In this document: in pieces, positions 28,980 to 40,660 of the stretch | Numbering within the stretch: the stretch's first letter is position 1 | Layout: each line of letters opens with the position of its first letter | Source of the DNA: Maea johnstoni | Lineage: Eukaryota > Annelida > Polychaeta > Spionida > Magelonidae | DNA: 64,000 nucleotides | Reading direction: 5' to 3' | NCBI GenBank assembly: GCA_963942565.1 | Contig: OZ012690.1 | Coordinates: forward strand, 43,387,355-43,451,354 | Translations under genes and position numbers: made by a program | The notes under the pieces: generated by a model | What the model saw: the letters and a program-made list of their open reading frames with translations, nothing else | The model's database searches: none | Told to the model about the DNA's origin: nothing

Positions 28980-31680
28980 CACTGGTAAGTGGTGTAACAC
29001 CTTAAGGATTGGTTCTAAACCGGTCTCCTTATTCCTGTCTGCCCAACTGTAATTAGTTGTTATATCTTTCGTTCTCCAGGTTTCATCTTACGACCCCTCA
29101 ACCAATCCCTGATCTGCTAGACAGTTCATTTACAAGTCTGAAATTTAACTCAACCAAACGTCACGTATTATACCTGGCAATCGATCAAGTGCCTTTGCCT
29201 TCGGAACTTGGCCTATATATCTGACCTGACACATTAGTTGTGCAGGTGTCTGGCTCGTGTCCTTAAGGTATAACCAAACTGATCTACCTTTGACCCTACT
29301 CAATGCCTGAGTAGTTAACACTTGGATATCTGGAAACTGAGTTAAAAGAAGACAACAGCACTCATGCTATTGCATTGGTCATATCTCATAGTTACCGAAT
29401 AATAATAAACGTGTCAATAAGTGGCTATTTTGATGCGATGTGGCACCATTTAAGAACATATCTGGCTGTGTCTTTTTTCATAATGTCAAGACCTATCCTC
29501 CACTTGAAAATCAGACTCTAGCCATTGATATTCGATCATTCATATCTTGGTAATTTCCACGGTCCCACCTACACCAGGGATCTGCACGATGAGTATCTTA
29601 AAACATTTCTAAATGTTCCCATACGCCTCAAAATTACTAACAGAACATTGTTTACACCGTAAATGTTGATTTTCAGTTCCTGTCATAATTCAAAATACCT
29701 GTGGCATGACCTTGGACCTAGAGGGGGTTCATATATATAATATTCTAAAACACTGGCTTCGAAGACTGTATTGTTATTCACTTACAGACGAAAAATGAGA
29801 TGAAAATGTTAGTCAAAATGATCTAGGTCAAGGCAGACAGCCAGGACTTTCGGGGCCATTTTACAAGGAAGACATAAATGCCCCATCAACCCCAAGGATC
29901 TGCAACCGATGTGCAATAGCTTTTACTCCATAGACTTTCGATGGATTGTGAAACGTTCCTAATTCCTGATGAAGTACGTTTAATTTGTTGTCTAGCCATA
30001 GGTTGTTAAAAGACACAATTAATCAAAGATCAAAGATTCTGACAGTTCAATCCCTCTCAGACAAAAGGGGTGTATTTGTTACAAACTGGCTCTGGGTTGA
30101 GTTTATCCAGAAATAGGTATCATCAAGTGATTGTCCCACTTTTTGTTTTCTAGACCGCACACACATAGAACATTGCTTGGTCGAGATTCGTGGCCAGTGA
30201 GCGCTACTTATGGGTAATCTTTTGATTTGATATCCATACTCAAGGGCTAACCGTGTAAAGCCGACAGCGCCCCAACCTAGAGTTCCACCTCAATACCCTA
30301 TGCTGCCGTGTCATCGTGCGCTGGCCCAGAGTAAATATTGATGTATGTTAACCTAACTCGACCATCCAATGGTATAGACGTGCTCCAGACCTGTTTTAAT
30401 AGGCAATTTCATGAGTCTCAATGACCTGCCTTGCTTTCAGTCTAGGTTTAACTCTTTAATTATTCTTATTCCAATCCCTGAGAACTGTGCTGCCAACTTT
30501 AGTTTAATGGAAACATCAAACCTGCATACCTATCTTACTCGGTCTGATGGGAGCATAGGGTAGACTCTTTTCATAGTCTCAAGTGCTATGAGAGTTGTAC
30601 AATATGTCAAGACCATGCGTGGTATTTCACGCCTTACAGTGCATCCTCTGTGGTGACATTGTCCCACCTCACACATACACATATTTCTAGTGAACAGGGA
30701 AAGGGGTGGTAAAGATTTAAAACTCACTTAAGTAATTTGAGGACAAGCAACCTGCACATTCAGAATGAGGTTTGCAACAGCATGACTGTTCATTATCATA
30801 CAGTCATGCACCTTTCCTGAACAACCATTGAGAATCCAAAAATTAAGTTCAAAGAGAGACCATAACCTTGCATTTTATTGCATAGTGCTTAGGATATGTA
30901 CTTAGCCTCTAGTATATATCACGTTGACTTTGAAATTCTCAGATTGTTCGAATCCACAAAGAAAATTTAACTTCTTTAGAGGTGTATATTTTTTCAAATT
31001 TCATTTTTAAATGCTAATTTCACAATTCATCTGTGTTTTATCCACTAGTTGATTATTCTACGTGGGAGTGAAATTTATCTGTCACATTTATAAAATAGCT
31101 TATGGGGAATTTCTTTGCTTTTATTTGACATTCAGTTACATTTCATTGTTTCCGTCTATTGTTGCCATTGTTCTCTCCTCGACAAGAAGGTATTCGCATT
31201 AGAAGAGATTAACTGAAGATGGCCCTTGATTATGTTGACAATGCACTTGTCAGCACTAATTGCGTGCATTTAGTCCAAAGCTAGCAATATAGGTCACATA
31301 AATGCCATGTGTATATTTTAACTACGTTGTGCTCATGTGAAGTTGTTCTTTCAGCCTTGAATATACATACTCTTGTTTTACACATTCATTTTGTCAGCAA
31401 GCCTTATATTATGGATGTACATGATTAATTACCCACGAAAACTACATAGTCAATCATTTTGATCAAAGTTCAAGGCTGTATGTTTTCACCTAGTTTTCAA
31501 CAATGATAAAGGACCACGTTTTGCTAATATCTTATGGCACTAAATAACCTTTGTGTGTCGCTAAGTTTCAAAATTATGGCCTAGAAATTGCGCTGTATGT
31601 GTTTCAATGAGAGGATGTTTTGTCAACCTCGGTCACCAAAAGATTTTGCGGTTTCATATTTTTGTAGGCGTGCAGAATTC
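28980..31680. other. UGT upstream region, unit 3
   Basis: Corresponds to 5690-8387 of unit 1. No gene recognised. The minus frame at 30530-30727 equals those at 7244 and 18870. The plus frame beginning at 31588 crosses the deletion junction at 31680 and runs into LINE B, so it is an artificial fusion. Confidence 0.5.
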
Positions 31681-32936
31681 GGGTGTGAGCTATGGGTTCT
31701 CAGACCAGATGAAATAGATATTCTTAGAAAATTTCAACGTTACGTTGGCCGCCGATGCCAAAGGTTCCCAACCAGAACGCCGAATTATAGTGCCGTTTAT
31801 CCACTTGGATGGATTAGTATTGAACGTTATGTAAAAGTCAAAAAGCTACTCTTTTTAAGGACAATAATGGTAATGACAGATGACGCAATATGCAAGCAAA
31901 TGTTAGTCCATAGAACTAGAGAGTATCAGATAGACGTGCCCAAGAGCAATATAAACGAGTATAATAGCCCAGTGTTTGACATTTTAAATACTTGTAAAGA
32001 TTTTGACATTCTTGACATCTGCATTAACATGATTGAAAATGGTTTCCATTTTGACAAACAAGAATGGAAACGAAAGGTATTACCTGTCAGAATACCTTCC
32101 TATTTAAAGTAATTGATAGACCTTACTTCTTAAACTGGTGGATCCTATCTGACCTGATTCCCGATATCATTAGTAACTGTGAAGTTATGTCAAAGATGAT
32201 TTGTAACTCTAGTCTTTTGAAAGACCATGATTACAGATTGAAAAAACAGTCGTTTAGTCATAAAATTTGCACACAGTGTATGTTGGGATGTAGAGAAGAT
32301 ACGATGCACCTAGTCATGCAGTGCCCGGACACAGAGCACATAACGAGCGAGATGTTTGATGTATTGAGTGCAATAGATGACGAGCACGTGCTACAAGATA
32401 AACAGAACGTATATTATGTACTAATGGGCAAACACCCCACGGGCGTTCCTTTCGACTCCATGGTCAAAATCTGGCTAGTCTCAAGCCACTACATCCCAAG
32501 GATGTATAGACGTCTATTAAGTAAGCGATAATTCTACAACCCTACAAGAATGTATGTTGTCTTCCTATTCCCAGTTATAGGAAGTGTATTATGTTTAATA
32601 TCATGTTTACTACCTGTAACAGGAGTCATTCTATACTGTAACACCGTTCCGGACGGTGAAGCTAAGACACTATGTCACTGTTCACCAGGCTAATTTGTAC
32701 ATATTTCCTGACCTTGATACACATTTATATAATTATGTCTCTCTAAGAGCTGACTTGTGTCTCAGGCTCGACAGATCAAATATATTTTTGTTTACTTAAT
32801 TTAAGTTTACTCCTTTAGAGGAACTGTATATATGTTTTGACGTTAATATGTTACTGTTATTTATGAAAATGTCTGTATAGCTATGATTAAGTACCTCACG
32901 GTACTGTCAATAAACATACAATACAATACAATACAA
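31681..32936 (+). mobile_element. LINE fragment B (unit 3)
   Basis: Same insertion as in units 1 and 2, but its left flank and target-duplication copy were removed by the deletion at 31680. An internal deletion of 40 bp near 32079 shifts the frame, so the coding remnant is split (to 32112, then 32064-32531). A further 9-bp in-frame loss lies near 32389. The (ACAAT)n tail is retained. Confidence 0.78.
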
Positions 32937-33434
32937 CATGACCTTACCTCTAAGATATTACAAAAAACATTGATATATACGAATGAATGTCTACATATAT
33001 TCATTCGTATAATTCATCTTAATCAAAAAATCATTTGTTGCTATCAAAATTGCTTCATTTTTGATATCTATAAATGATCTGCGGATGATTTTTTTTATTT
33101 ATATATATGAATGATTTATTGAAGGAAGGAAGGAAGATATTGATTTTACATCGCTTTCAATAGCTAAGGTCATCATATCGCGACAAGAGGTAGAAACCCA
33201 GAACCGGGAAAAAATTCCCTAATCTTTACTTTATGGCCCTATCTCTTTCCTAGACAACTGGAAAATTAGAAAAGAAAACAAATACAGCAGTTTCATAATC
33301 GTAATAAGTTTACTTCAGTTCCGAGGGTTTGGCAAGACTTGGATGAAAATCCGCATCTATAGCTCTCTGGGCAGGATTAACCTGACATACAGCTAGCAAG
33401 TTATGACATTCCGAAAAAGGAAGATCCTCCCTAG

Positions 33435-33611
33435 TGTATAGCCTGTAATTGTCGTTTATCTGCCAAACATATTTTATTTGATTGTGTCTATTTTATTGAA
33501 TCCATGAATAGACATATTAATGTAAATACCTTTATGGAACTCTTTGAAAAGGTTCCTCCAGACAGCATTTTATCTTATTTACATGAGATTGGTCTGTTTT
33601 ACAGATTATGA
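33435..33611 (+). mobile_element. LINE fragment C (unit 3)
   Basis: Same 58-codon LINE C-terminal frame as in units 1 and 2. No unit 4 counterpart was found. Confidence 0.58.
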
Positions 33612-36169
33612 AATGTTTTAAGAATTTAGTTTCTTTTGAAACATACTTGTATACACTACTTATAATTCAAAATTGTTCATTATTTTGTGAATATTTTTTA
33701 TCTATTTATTGCTTTGTTATTGTTTTCAACAATAACGTAGGACCATTGTTTTTCACAGATTTATGGCACTAAATGATCTTGGTGTGCCGATGTGCCTTTA
33801 AGCAATCATTCATTCATTCATTCCTCACTGGTCATTGGTAGCGCCTAAAAGGCCCCGTTCTTCCCCGACTTTTGGAGAAGCAGAAGTTGGGCTCTAAAAC
33901 CGTAGCTGTATTTTCCAGGTATCTCTAGGTAAAGAACCAATGAAAACTTTTTCTAGGATGAGAACAAGGTAATGAAGGAATAACATGGCAATTGATAAAA
34001 AGTATTTAAACTATTCTTAAAAGCAGGGTAGAGTCTTAGAAATTCGGCTACCTTATAGAGATGCAGTAGTGAGAGGTCCTGAACAATGGTATAATATTGA
34101 AACATGCATTTTAATTTGATGCATTGGATCAACATTGGGTGTTGTTTATGGGACTTTTGAAGTTCTCATACTGAAGTATATGAGCAGCATTCAATGCTGA
34201 TACACTGCTGCCACCTGTTAACTACAAGTATATTGAAAAACTTCAGTCCTTTTCCAATTCACTGATTAGAATACTAAACCTGTCTATTTGCTGAAGGACT
34301 GACAGACCCTATTCGTTAGGGGATTGGATTTAATCTGGTTTCTATCTCATCGCATTATGACATAAACAGTGGAAAGCGACTGAGATTCGTACAAAGAAAT
34401 AAAACACCATACCATTAATTGCGCTATTTTTTCCGGCATGTACGATAAATTCAAGCATGAAAATACGTTTGATTGGATTGATACAAAACTATAATGTACA
34501 AGTCGTGGAGGTGTCTGGCCCGTGAGGTTCATGTCCTTTGCTGACGAGTCCTACTGTCTGGCCCAGAGAAAAGAGTGACCTATTTTCTTTTAACTCGACT
34601 ATTTGATGATAGACTTTCTATAGCCCTGGATAAAGGGCACTATTTCACGTGTCTCAATAAACTGCATCGAGTTGATTTCAATCTAGGTTTAGTTCCCCTT
34701 TACCCCTAGAGGTGGATCCACTAGAACTGATTCTTACTCTAATCCCTGAGATCTGCACAGCCATTTATAGTTTAATGGAAATATCAAACCTGCATACCTA
34801 TCAAACTCAGCCTAAGAAGCAGGCTAATCTGATGGGAGCATAGGGTAGAATCTTCTCATGCACGTATGTGCTAGGATAGTTGTTTATGTCAAGACCATGT
34901 GATGTGTGGTATTTCGGGTCTCACAGTGTTTCTGTTGTGGTCATATTGTCCCACCACACCTATACACATGGGTGTGAACTGTTTTATTACAAATGGAATC
35001 ACCCTTCTTCCATAGTGATTTAAGTCCATCCAAACAATTTTTCAAAAAGGGTTAGAAGTTACATCATAAATCCTATCGATGTCATCTTCACCAAACATGA
35101 AAAGACCATCTAATTCAAATCAGATGGAAAGATTTTCCACTTAGCATGCTTACCCAATGCCACTTTACTCGACTCACTGGGTGACGCACTGAGTTCACAA
35201 GCGTCTCATAGAGCACCTCATGCCTTGAGAATACACATGTGGTTATGACCATGAATTGTATTGTATTGTATTGTATTGTATTGTATTGTATGTCTATTGA
35301 CTGCACAAAAATCATACGATATACACATCATAATCATAAAGACTCATTTAAGTGCGACTACTGAAAATAAACAAATCGAATACAAAACAGAAACAAGTGA
35401 AGAAAAATGAACCTTAAGACTACTCTCAACACAAAGACATGACAAGGCATTTATGCACATAGGGATGAATTACTCATAATTTAGAGACTAGAAAAAAAAG
35501 GAACTGATATAGATTATATACAATTGGTCGCTAAAGCGAGGAAGAGAATACACTGGATTAGGACCAGTATCGTCAGAAACTGGTAATCTTACAATCCTAC
35601 TCGTAGAGTATAAATCATGGAATAGGAAATGAGTATATACACATCACCCAGTCACCAGTGGTTCAGTGCCCTATTCACAGATTTTGGTGTAGACCTACAT
35701 GGGCAGTGAACATGTCAAAATGGTCTAGTAATAAAATCAGTAAGAATTATAATTGCGTATATGTCCATTGTCTACTTTGAAGAACAGCTCAAGGTCTGTC
35801 GATACATTGCTATTGTGAATGCAGAATAAACATTTGCCTCTAAATATATTCTGTACTTGTCTTCATGCTATCAAGTAGAGTGGCCTTACGTTACATACAT
35901 CAAACTTTATTACACTTTACAGGACAGAGAAGAGGTAAACACGTGTTCAAAACTAGGCCATTTTGAAAAACAAACGTATCTGGAGTCAATGATAGGAGCT
36001 GCACACTCTTTCCTGGAGGTTGTACTCTAAGATGATGCTCAATCTAGGACACTAGATTTTGCACTCATAAACCTGCTGTATAAGTTTAGTAAACCAATGT
36101 GGCAGCCTATGGCAACAAAGATTATCGTTTTTTAGGAAAACACTAAACGAGATGATAAATTTGATTAAA

Positions 36170-36780
36170 ATATGGAAACCAAGATGCTTAATTTTTGTGG
36201 CTCCGTACAAACAGAAGGGTGGGCAATTTTTCCCCACTGACGGTGTGATTAAAGTTCGGCTTTCTGGTGATATATACATTAAGAAAACCTTAAGAAAAAT
36301 CCAGAATACAGTTTAGAAAGATGTATTTAAAGCGGCTCTCAACATTACAAAATACAAAACTCGATATCACTATATGACATTTCTCTTGACTAAAATTTCC
36401 ACGACAGTCTAGCAAATAATTGCAAAGTAGATGTCCATACTAGATACTTCGAATTCCAGATATTGCACCAATCATTAATTACAAACACACAGTTAAATCA
36501 ATTTAATCTAAGAATTGATCACCTTTGTCACCAATGCAACACTCAGGAAACAAGTACTCACTTATTATTTGAGTGCCCATTTCCACAAATCTGGATTGCC
36601 TAGGGGAGTGGACAATACATAACACAAACTCGAATCCATAAATGGATAAGAAATATATCATCCTGGGTAATCCCGGAAATAAACCGATCACAAATAGCTT
36701 AATAATCGTAACAAAATATCAGATATACAGGAGTAAATGGAAACAGAAGAAGTTTAATTCATTAAACTTAAAGATATTAT
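36170..36780 (+). mobile_element. LINE fragment A (unit 4)
   Basis: Decayed copy of the L1/Tx1-like C-terminus. The CHQCNTQETSTHLLFECP block lies near 36530-36585, and the frame LIIVTKYQIYRSKWKQK in 36642-36827 is the conserved last block. Confidence 0.58.
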
Positions 36781-36784
36781 TAGT

Positions 36785-37395
36785 TATTCTCCTTGTAAAA
36801 AAGGGATACAGCCTGGTATCTGCGTGAAGCCTGCCGTATCGCACGAGGCCGGAGGCCGAGTGCACTACGGCTGGCTAAATTTTTTTTATCTATATATGTA
36901 TGTTTTATTTTTTATTTATTTAATTTAAAAAGAAAAAAAAAATTTTAAAATTTTTTCTTTTTTTTGAAATTTTTAAATATTTTTTTTGAAATTTTTAAAT
37001 TCTTTATTTCATATTATTTATTTTCAGATTTTTTGGGGTTTTTTTTTTTGGATTTTTTTTTTTATAAAACATTTAGAATGGGGATAAAACACTTATTGGG
37101 ATACTAACATTGACAATTAATGAAAGCAATGGTAGGATCCCAATAAAGTCCAGTACACCACAGCTATTGACCAATCAGCTGCGAGTATCAGAGTGAAGCT
37201 GATGATAAATATATCCTATATTCCCATTGTTGTGGCCATGTGGTAAAAATGATATAACAAGTTGATGAGTGAAAAAAAAAACATATCAAGTGAAAAAAAC
37301 CCATATCAAACCATATCACACCTTTTATTGTTGGCCTATTGTTAGCCTATTGTTGAAGAACGACAGGCCCTATGTTGAGTGTCCTTCTCATGAGC
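36785..37395. mobile_element. AT-rich insertion with GC-rich head (unit 4)
   Basis: About 600 bp present only in unit 4, at the place where units 1-3 have (TA)n. It begins with a GC-rich block (gaggccggaggccgag inside cacg...cgtg-like ends, about 36838-36863), followed by a long A/T-only tract (36880-37070) and then unique sequence. It is probably a non-autonomous element, but no clear terminal repeats or target duplication were identified. Confidence 0.4.
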
Positions 37396-37519
37396 ATTTC
37401 CATATTAAAAAGACAATTGAAAAACACATTTTCAAACGGAAATAAATAAGACATTACGAAAATGTTAGTAAAAGAGAAAAATTATAAATGATGATGATGA
37501 TAATACTAATACTAATCAT

Positions 37520-37521
37520 AT

Positions 37522-37578
<57 letters not shown>

Positions 37579-37585
37579 TACTGCT
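37520..37585. repeat. (TAC)n repeat, unit 4
   Basis: Counterpart of 25871-25952, interrupted by ttc and tgc triplets. Confidence 0.93.
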
Positions 37586-37890
37586 ACTACTACTACTAAT
37601 AATAACAATGATCATAATAATAGTAATAATGTTATCTTAATCCTTCTAACACCATACACACATGTTCACACACAGACACACAAACACAGACATACGAATG
37701 TTTAAAAAGTTACTACACAGAGACTGTAAGTAGAAGAAATCAGATGTTATTTAATATAATGTGATACATCACTAGTGTTATCTAATCAAGTATGCTCTAA
37801 CACATATGCTTAATGCTTTTCTTCTTTACATTACACATGGTATGCATTCAAAAATTTCTAAGCTGGAGAGTTCGCCTACTTTTCTCCTCT

Positions 37891-37892
37891 GA

Positions 37893-37967
<75 letters not shown>

Positions 37968-37978
37968 CAGTAGTAGAA
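37891..37978. repeat. (TAG)n repeat, unit 4
   Basis: Longest version of the TAG array found in each unit's UGT 3' flank (67 bp in unit 1, about 60 bp in unit 2, nearly lost in unit 3). The poly-Ser frame here is a translation of the repeat. Confidence 0.95.
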
Positions 37979-38711
37979 GTATATTTATTGGCCTTATCAT
38001 TCAACATTTGAAATACAATTACATTAAGATAATAATCAGAAATGAATATTTACAAACAGGAAACTAACTTCATAAGAACTTGCACGACACGTTAAAAACT
38101 TAATTGGCTATAGTGTAAAAACAACGTAGAGGCTATAAGTAACACTGAAGGTAAAAGTCAGTGCTCTTATTCTTTTTTAAAATGAAAAGGAAGGCACATG
38201 CTAATTTGCTGTTTTGGGTCCCTCTGTGGTAGCGCTTATTATTTCGCTAGCCTCACTGACTGCTACCCATGTAGTATACGGTATTTGAATAACGCAGGTA
38301 ACAGACTAATTGAATCTTGGAGTTTTATCAGATAAACTTATGCAGATAATTTCTCTACATTACCTCTGCATTTGTGTGAATTATATTGTTCATATAACGA
38401 TAAGTGGAAGGCTAAAATCATTTTTTAAACTTATGGTGTATATCATAATTGCGACATTACTTTCTCCCTAATAATCCCCATATCCACGTTGCTGATCATT
38501 ACATATGTAATGAATTGAAATTCTTAGACACTGAAAGTGAAACCTATGGTAGATACATTGAAGTTTGTTGTGGAAGTCTGTAAACATTCAAAGTTTTAAG
38601 AGTACAATATGCAATTCTGATGTACGTTCTAGAACTCAAACAACACCATCAATACAACTTTCCTCTCACTGCTACGAAGTATTTGGTAATCAGGTTCCTG
38701 ATATATCTTTC

Positions 38712-40271
38712 TTAATTCTTCTTCACTTTGGAGGGTGGCCTTAATCTTTTAACGAATACGCATATTCCCCTGGTAACAAAATACAACATAACCAGAGTAA
38801 AAAGCATGGCCAAAATAGAGATGAAAAAAAGGAAGACAATTATATCCACCATCCAATATTGATAAAGAGGCATATCATTTGCATATGATCTAAGATGTTT
38901 GCTGCCAAACTTAATGACATGTTTTATCCAGAATGCAGCACGCTGTCTTGGAGTTTCAGGGCGGCTGTTGTAGATGGCTGATGCTCTTTTGATGTTGTCT
39001 CTGTAGGTTTGGTTGTTGTAGACTTCATGGACAAGTTCAGCAAGTTTTTCCGGCGTGTCATCATTGAGGCTAAACTTCCTACCATATCCTAGGTACTCCA
39101 TACGAACTGCATTGTGAATTTGATCAAGGAACACCGGTACACCAACCATTGGTACCCCACTCTGCAGGGCCTCCATTTGACCATTATTACCACAATGTGT
39201 CAAAAAGACTTTAACCTTTGGATGAGCAAGAATATCAATCTGTGGGATCCACTTCATCACCCTAACATTAGATGAAAAAGATTGTGGTGGTCCATCATAT
39301 CGGAATATGATTTGATGCTTGATCAGTTCAAATGCTTTGTATAATTTCCAGCTTAGACTCTCGGCAAGAAAGGGCAGGACTGAACCAAATGTAACGACAA
39401 TAACTCCATCAGTAGAATCAAGGAAGGAGGAAAGTTCAGGGTGTAAAGATTTAGGAGGAAAAATGGTTAGACCTCCAACCGGTATAGTGTTAGGCATCAG
39501 TGGTACTGGATAGCCCATGAGGATGTCAATGTTATATAATGACACTTCAGATTTACTGAGAACTTCAGCAACCGTGGGTGGTTTAACACCTGGAAGATAC
39601 CTTTTCCATGTACTGTCTCCTGCTTGTGGTGAAAAGATCGATTCCTCAGCAAACTTCTTGGTGTTCTCGAGTCTTTGAAAAAATGTCATTTTCTCGGTGT
39701 AAGGGAATTTCAACAGTGGGACGAAAGATGGCAGAGCTGGTATGCGATGTATCCAAGGGCTAAACATTGTAGTCACCACAATGTAAGGAAGTCCTAGTTT
39801 ATGAGGTAATATGAATCGTACCATTCCTAACACATACCCATCAATAATGACCATGTCAAAATTGCTTTCTTTAACCGTTTGCATGAATTGCACATCATCC
39901 ATCATCTCCCAGGTTAACTCGGTTTCATGCTTAACAAAGCTTTGGTCTCCTTCTCTTTGGCGGCCAGTTAAATGCATTTCAGAATAAAATCTCACCTGTT
40001 CGGGTTCACGGTATAAAGGCCGTTGGAACTTGCTTTTAAAACGAATGATTGTCATGCCTTGCTTTTCCAATGCCTTCACCTCATCGTTTGGGTATGCAGT
40101 GGACAAAGCCAAAGTCACATTGAGACCTGCCTGAGCACAGCCCGCTCCAACACTTGACATGTACAAGACATGACTCACACCCTCTGCTACCAAAATAAGT
40201 ATGGATTGTGCAGTTGATGATTGGATACCTATCAAAACTGTAAAAAGGATGCTTATGAGTTTTGAACTCAT
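38712..40271 (-). CDS. UDP-glucuronosyl/glycosyltransferase, copy 4
   Basis: Intact 519-residue UGT counted from MSSKLIS, with signal peptide, His34, Asp144, WIPQ, THCGNNGQ donor motif, DQ pair, transmembrane helix and KVKKN tail. It is the most diverged copy. Residues 22-32 read QSILILVAEGV instead of YSILILTPESL, immediately before the catalytic Ser-His. The membrane helix also differs (IIVFLFFISILAM against IILFLLFIAILAM). An in-frame ATG 39 nt upstream (40308-40310, ATA in the other copies) could add 13 residues (MRVTLDYNHDLGK) in front of the signal peptide. I chose the downstream ATG because it is conserved and directly precedes the signal peptide. The acceptor-binding N-terminal changes could alter substrate use, but that is inference. 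Confidence 0.95.
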   Translation of the reverse strand: MSSKLISILFTVLIGIQSSTAQSILILVAEGVSHVLYMSSVGAGCAQAGLNVTLALSTAYPNDEVKALEKQGMTIIRFKSKFQRPLYREPEQVRFYSEMHLTGRQREGDQSFVKHETELTWEMMDDVQFMQTVKESNFDMVIIDGYVLGMVRFILPHKLGLPYIVVTTMFSPWIHRIPALPSFVPLLKFPYTEKMTFFQRLENTKKFAEESIFSPQAGDSTWKRYLPGVKPPTVAEVLSKSEVSLYNIDILMGYPVPLMPNTIPVGGLTIFPPKSLHPELSSFLDSTDGVIVVTFGSVLPFLAESLSWKLYKAFELIKHQIIFRYDGPPQSFSSNVRVMKWIPQIDILAHPKVKVFLTHCGNNGQMEALQSGVPMVGVPVFLDQIHNAVRMEYLGYGRKFSLNDDTPEKLAELVHEVYNNQTYRDNIKRASAIYNSRPETPRQRAAFWIKHVIKFGSKHLRSYANDMPLYQYWMVDIIVFLFFISILAMLFTLVMLYFVTRGICVFVKRLRPPSKVKKN

Positions 40272-40332
40272 TTTGCCTAAGTCGTGGTTATAATCCAGCG
40301 TTACTCTCATGCAGATGGTGGGTGTCCTTGTC

Positions 40333-40660
40333 CTAAAAGCAATGATAAGAACTTAGTGTCATTCTGACATACTAAGACTATAATTGATTATACATTTTGT
40401 TAATAGCAATACGTCCAAAATGTAATTGAATGAACTGTAAAAATCGATCATATTACTTCTGTTGTATGCAGCACTAATTTCCTAAAGAAAACCTATTTCA
40501 GATAAATCCTGATTCAGGTACCATTGTCATATTCTGGTATGCTATACTATACTAAGCTATATGTACACCCAACAGGAATATATGTGCGCTACGCCTCCTC
40601 ATCGATAAAAAGTACTCTTTTTGAGGTTACACAACATTTACTCACCAAAATGTTACTCAC
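40333..40660 (-). other. Candidate 5'UTR intron of UGT copy 4
   Basis: Acceptor near cttttag and donor GTGAGT are conserved with the other units, 328 nt apart. Confidence 0.42.

Larger units (their letters stand above)
23157..34546. repeat. Tandem UGT unit 3
   Basis: Third direct repeat, 11.39 kb. Its left part and UGT gene share many variants with unit 4, while the right part (from about 29330) follows units 1 and 2, including LINE B. It carries a deletion of about 300 bp at 31680 that joins agaattc directly to gggtgtgagc at the start of LINE B. Confidence 0.95.

Noticed and set aside
31588-32112. 174-codon frame in unit 3 as a fusion gene
   Set aside because: Produced by a 300-bp deletion that joins unrelated sequence to a LINE fragment.
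37813-38067. Poly-serine protein
   Set aside because: Translation of the (TAG)n repeat, whose length varies between units.
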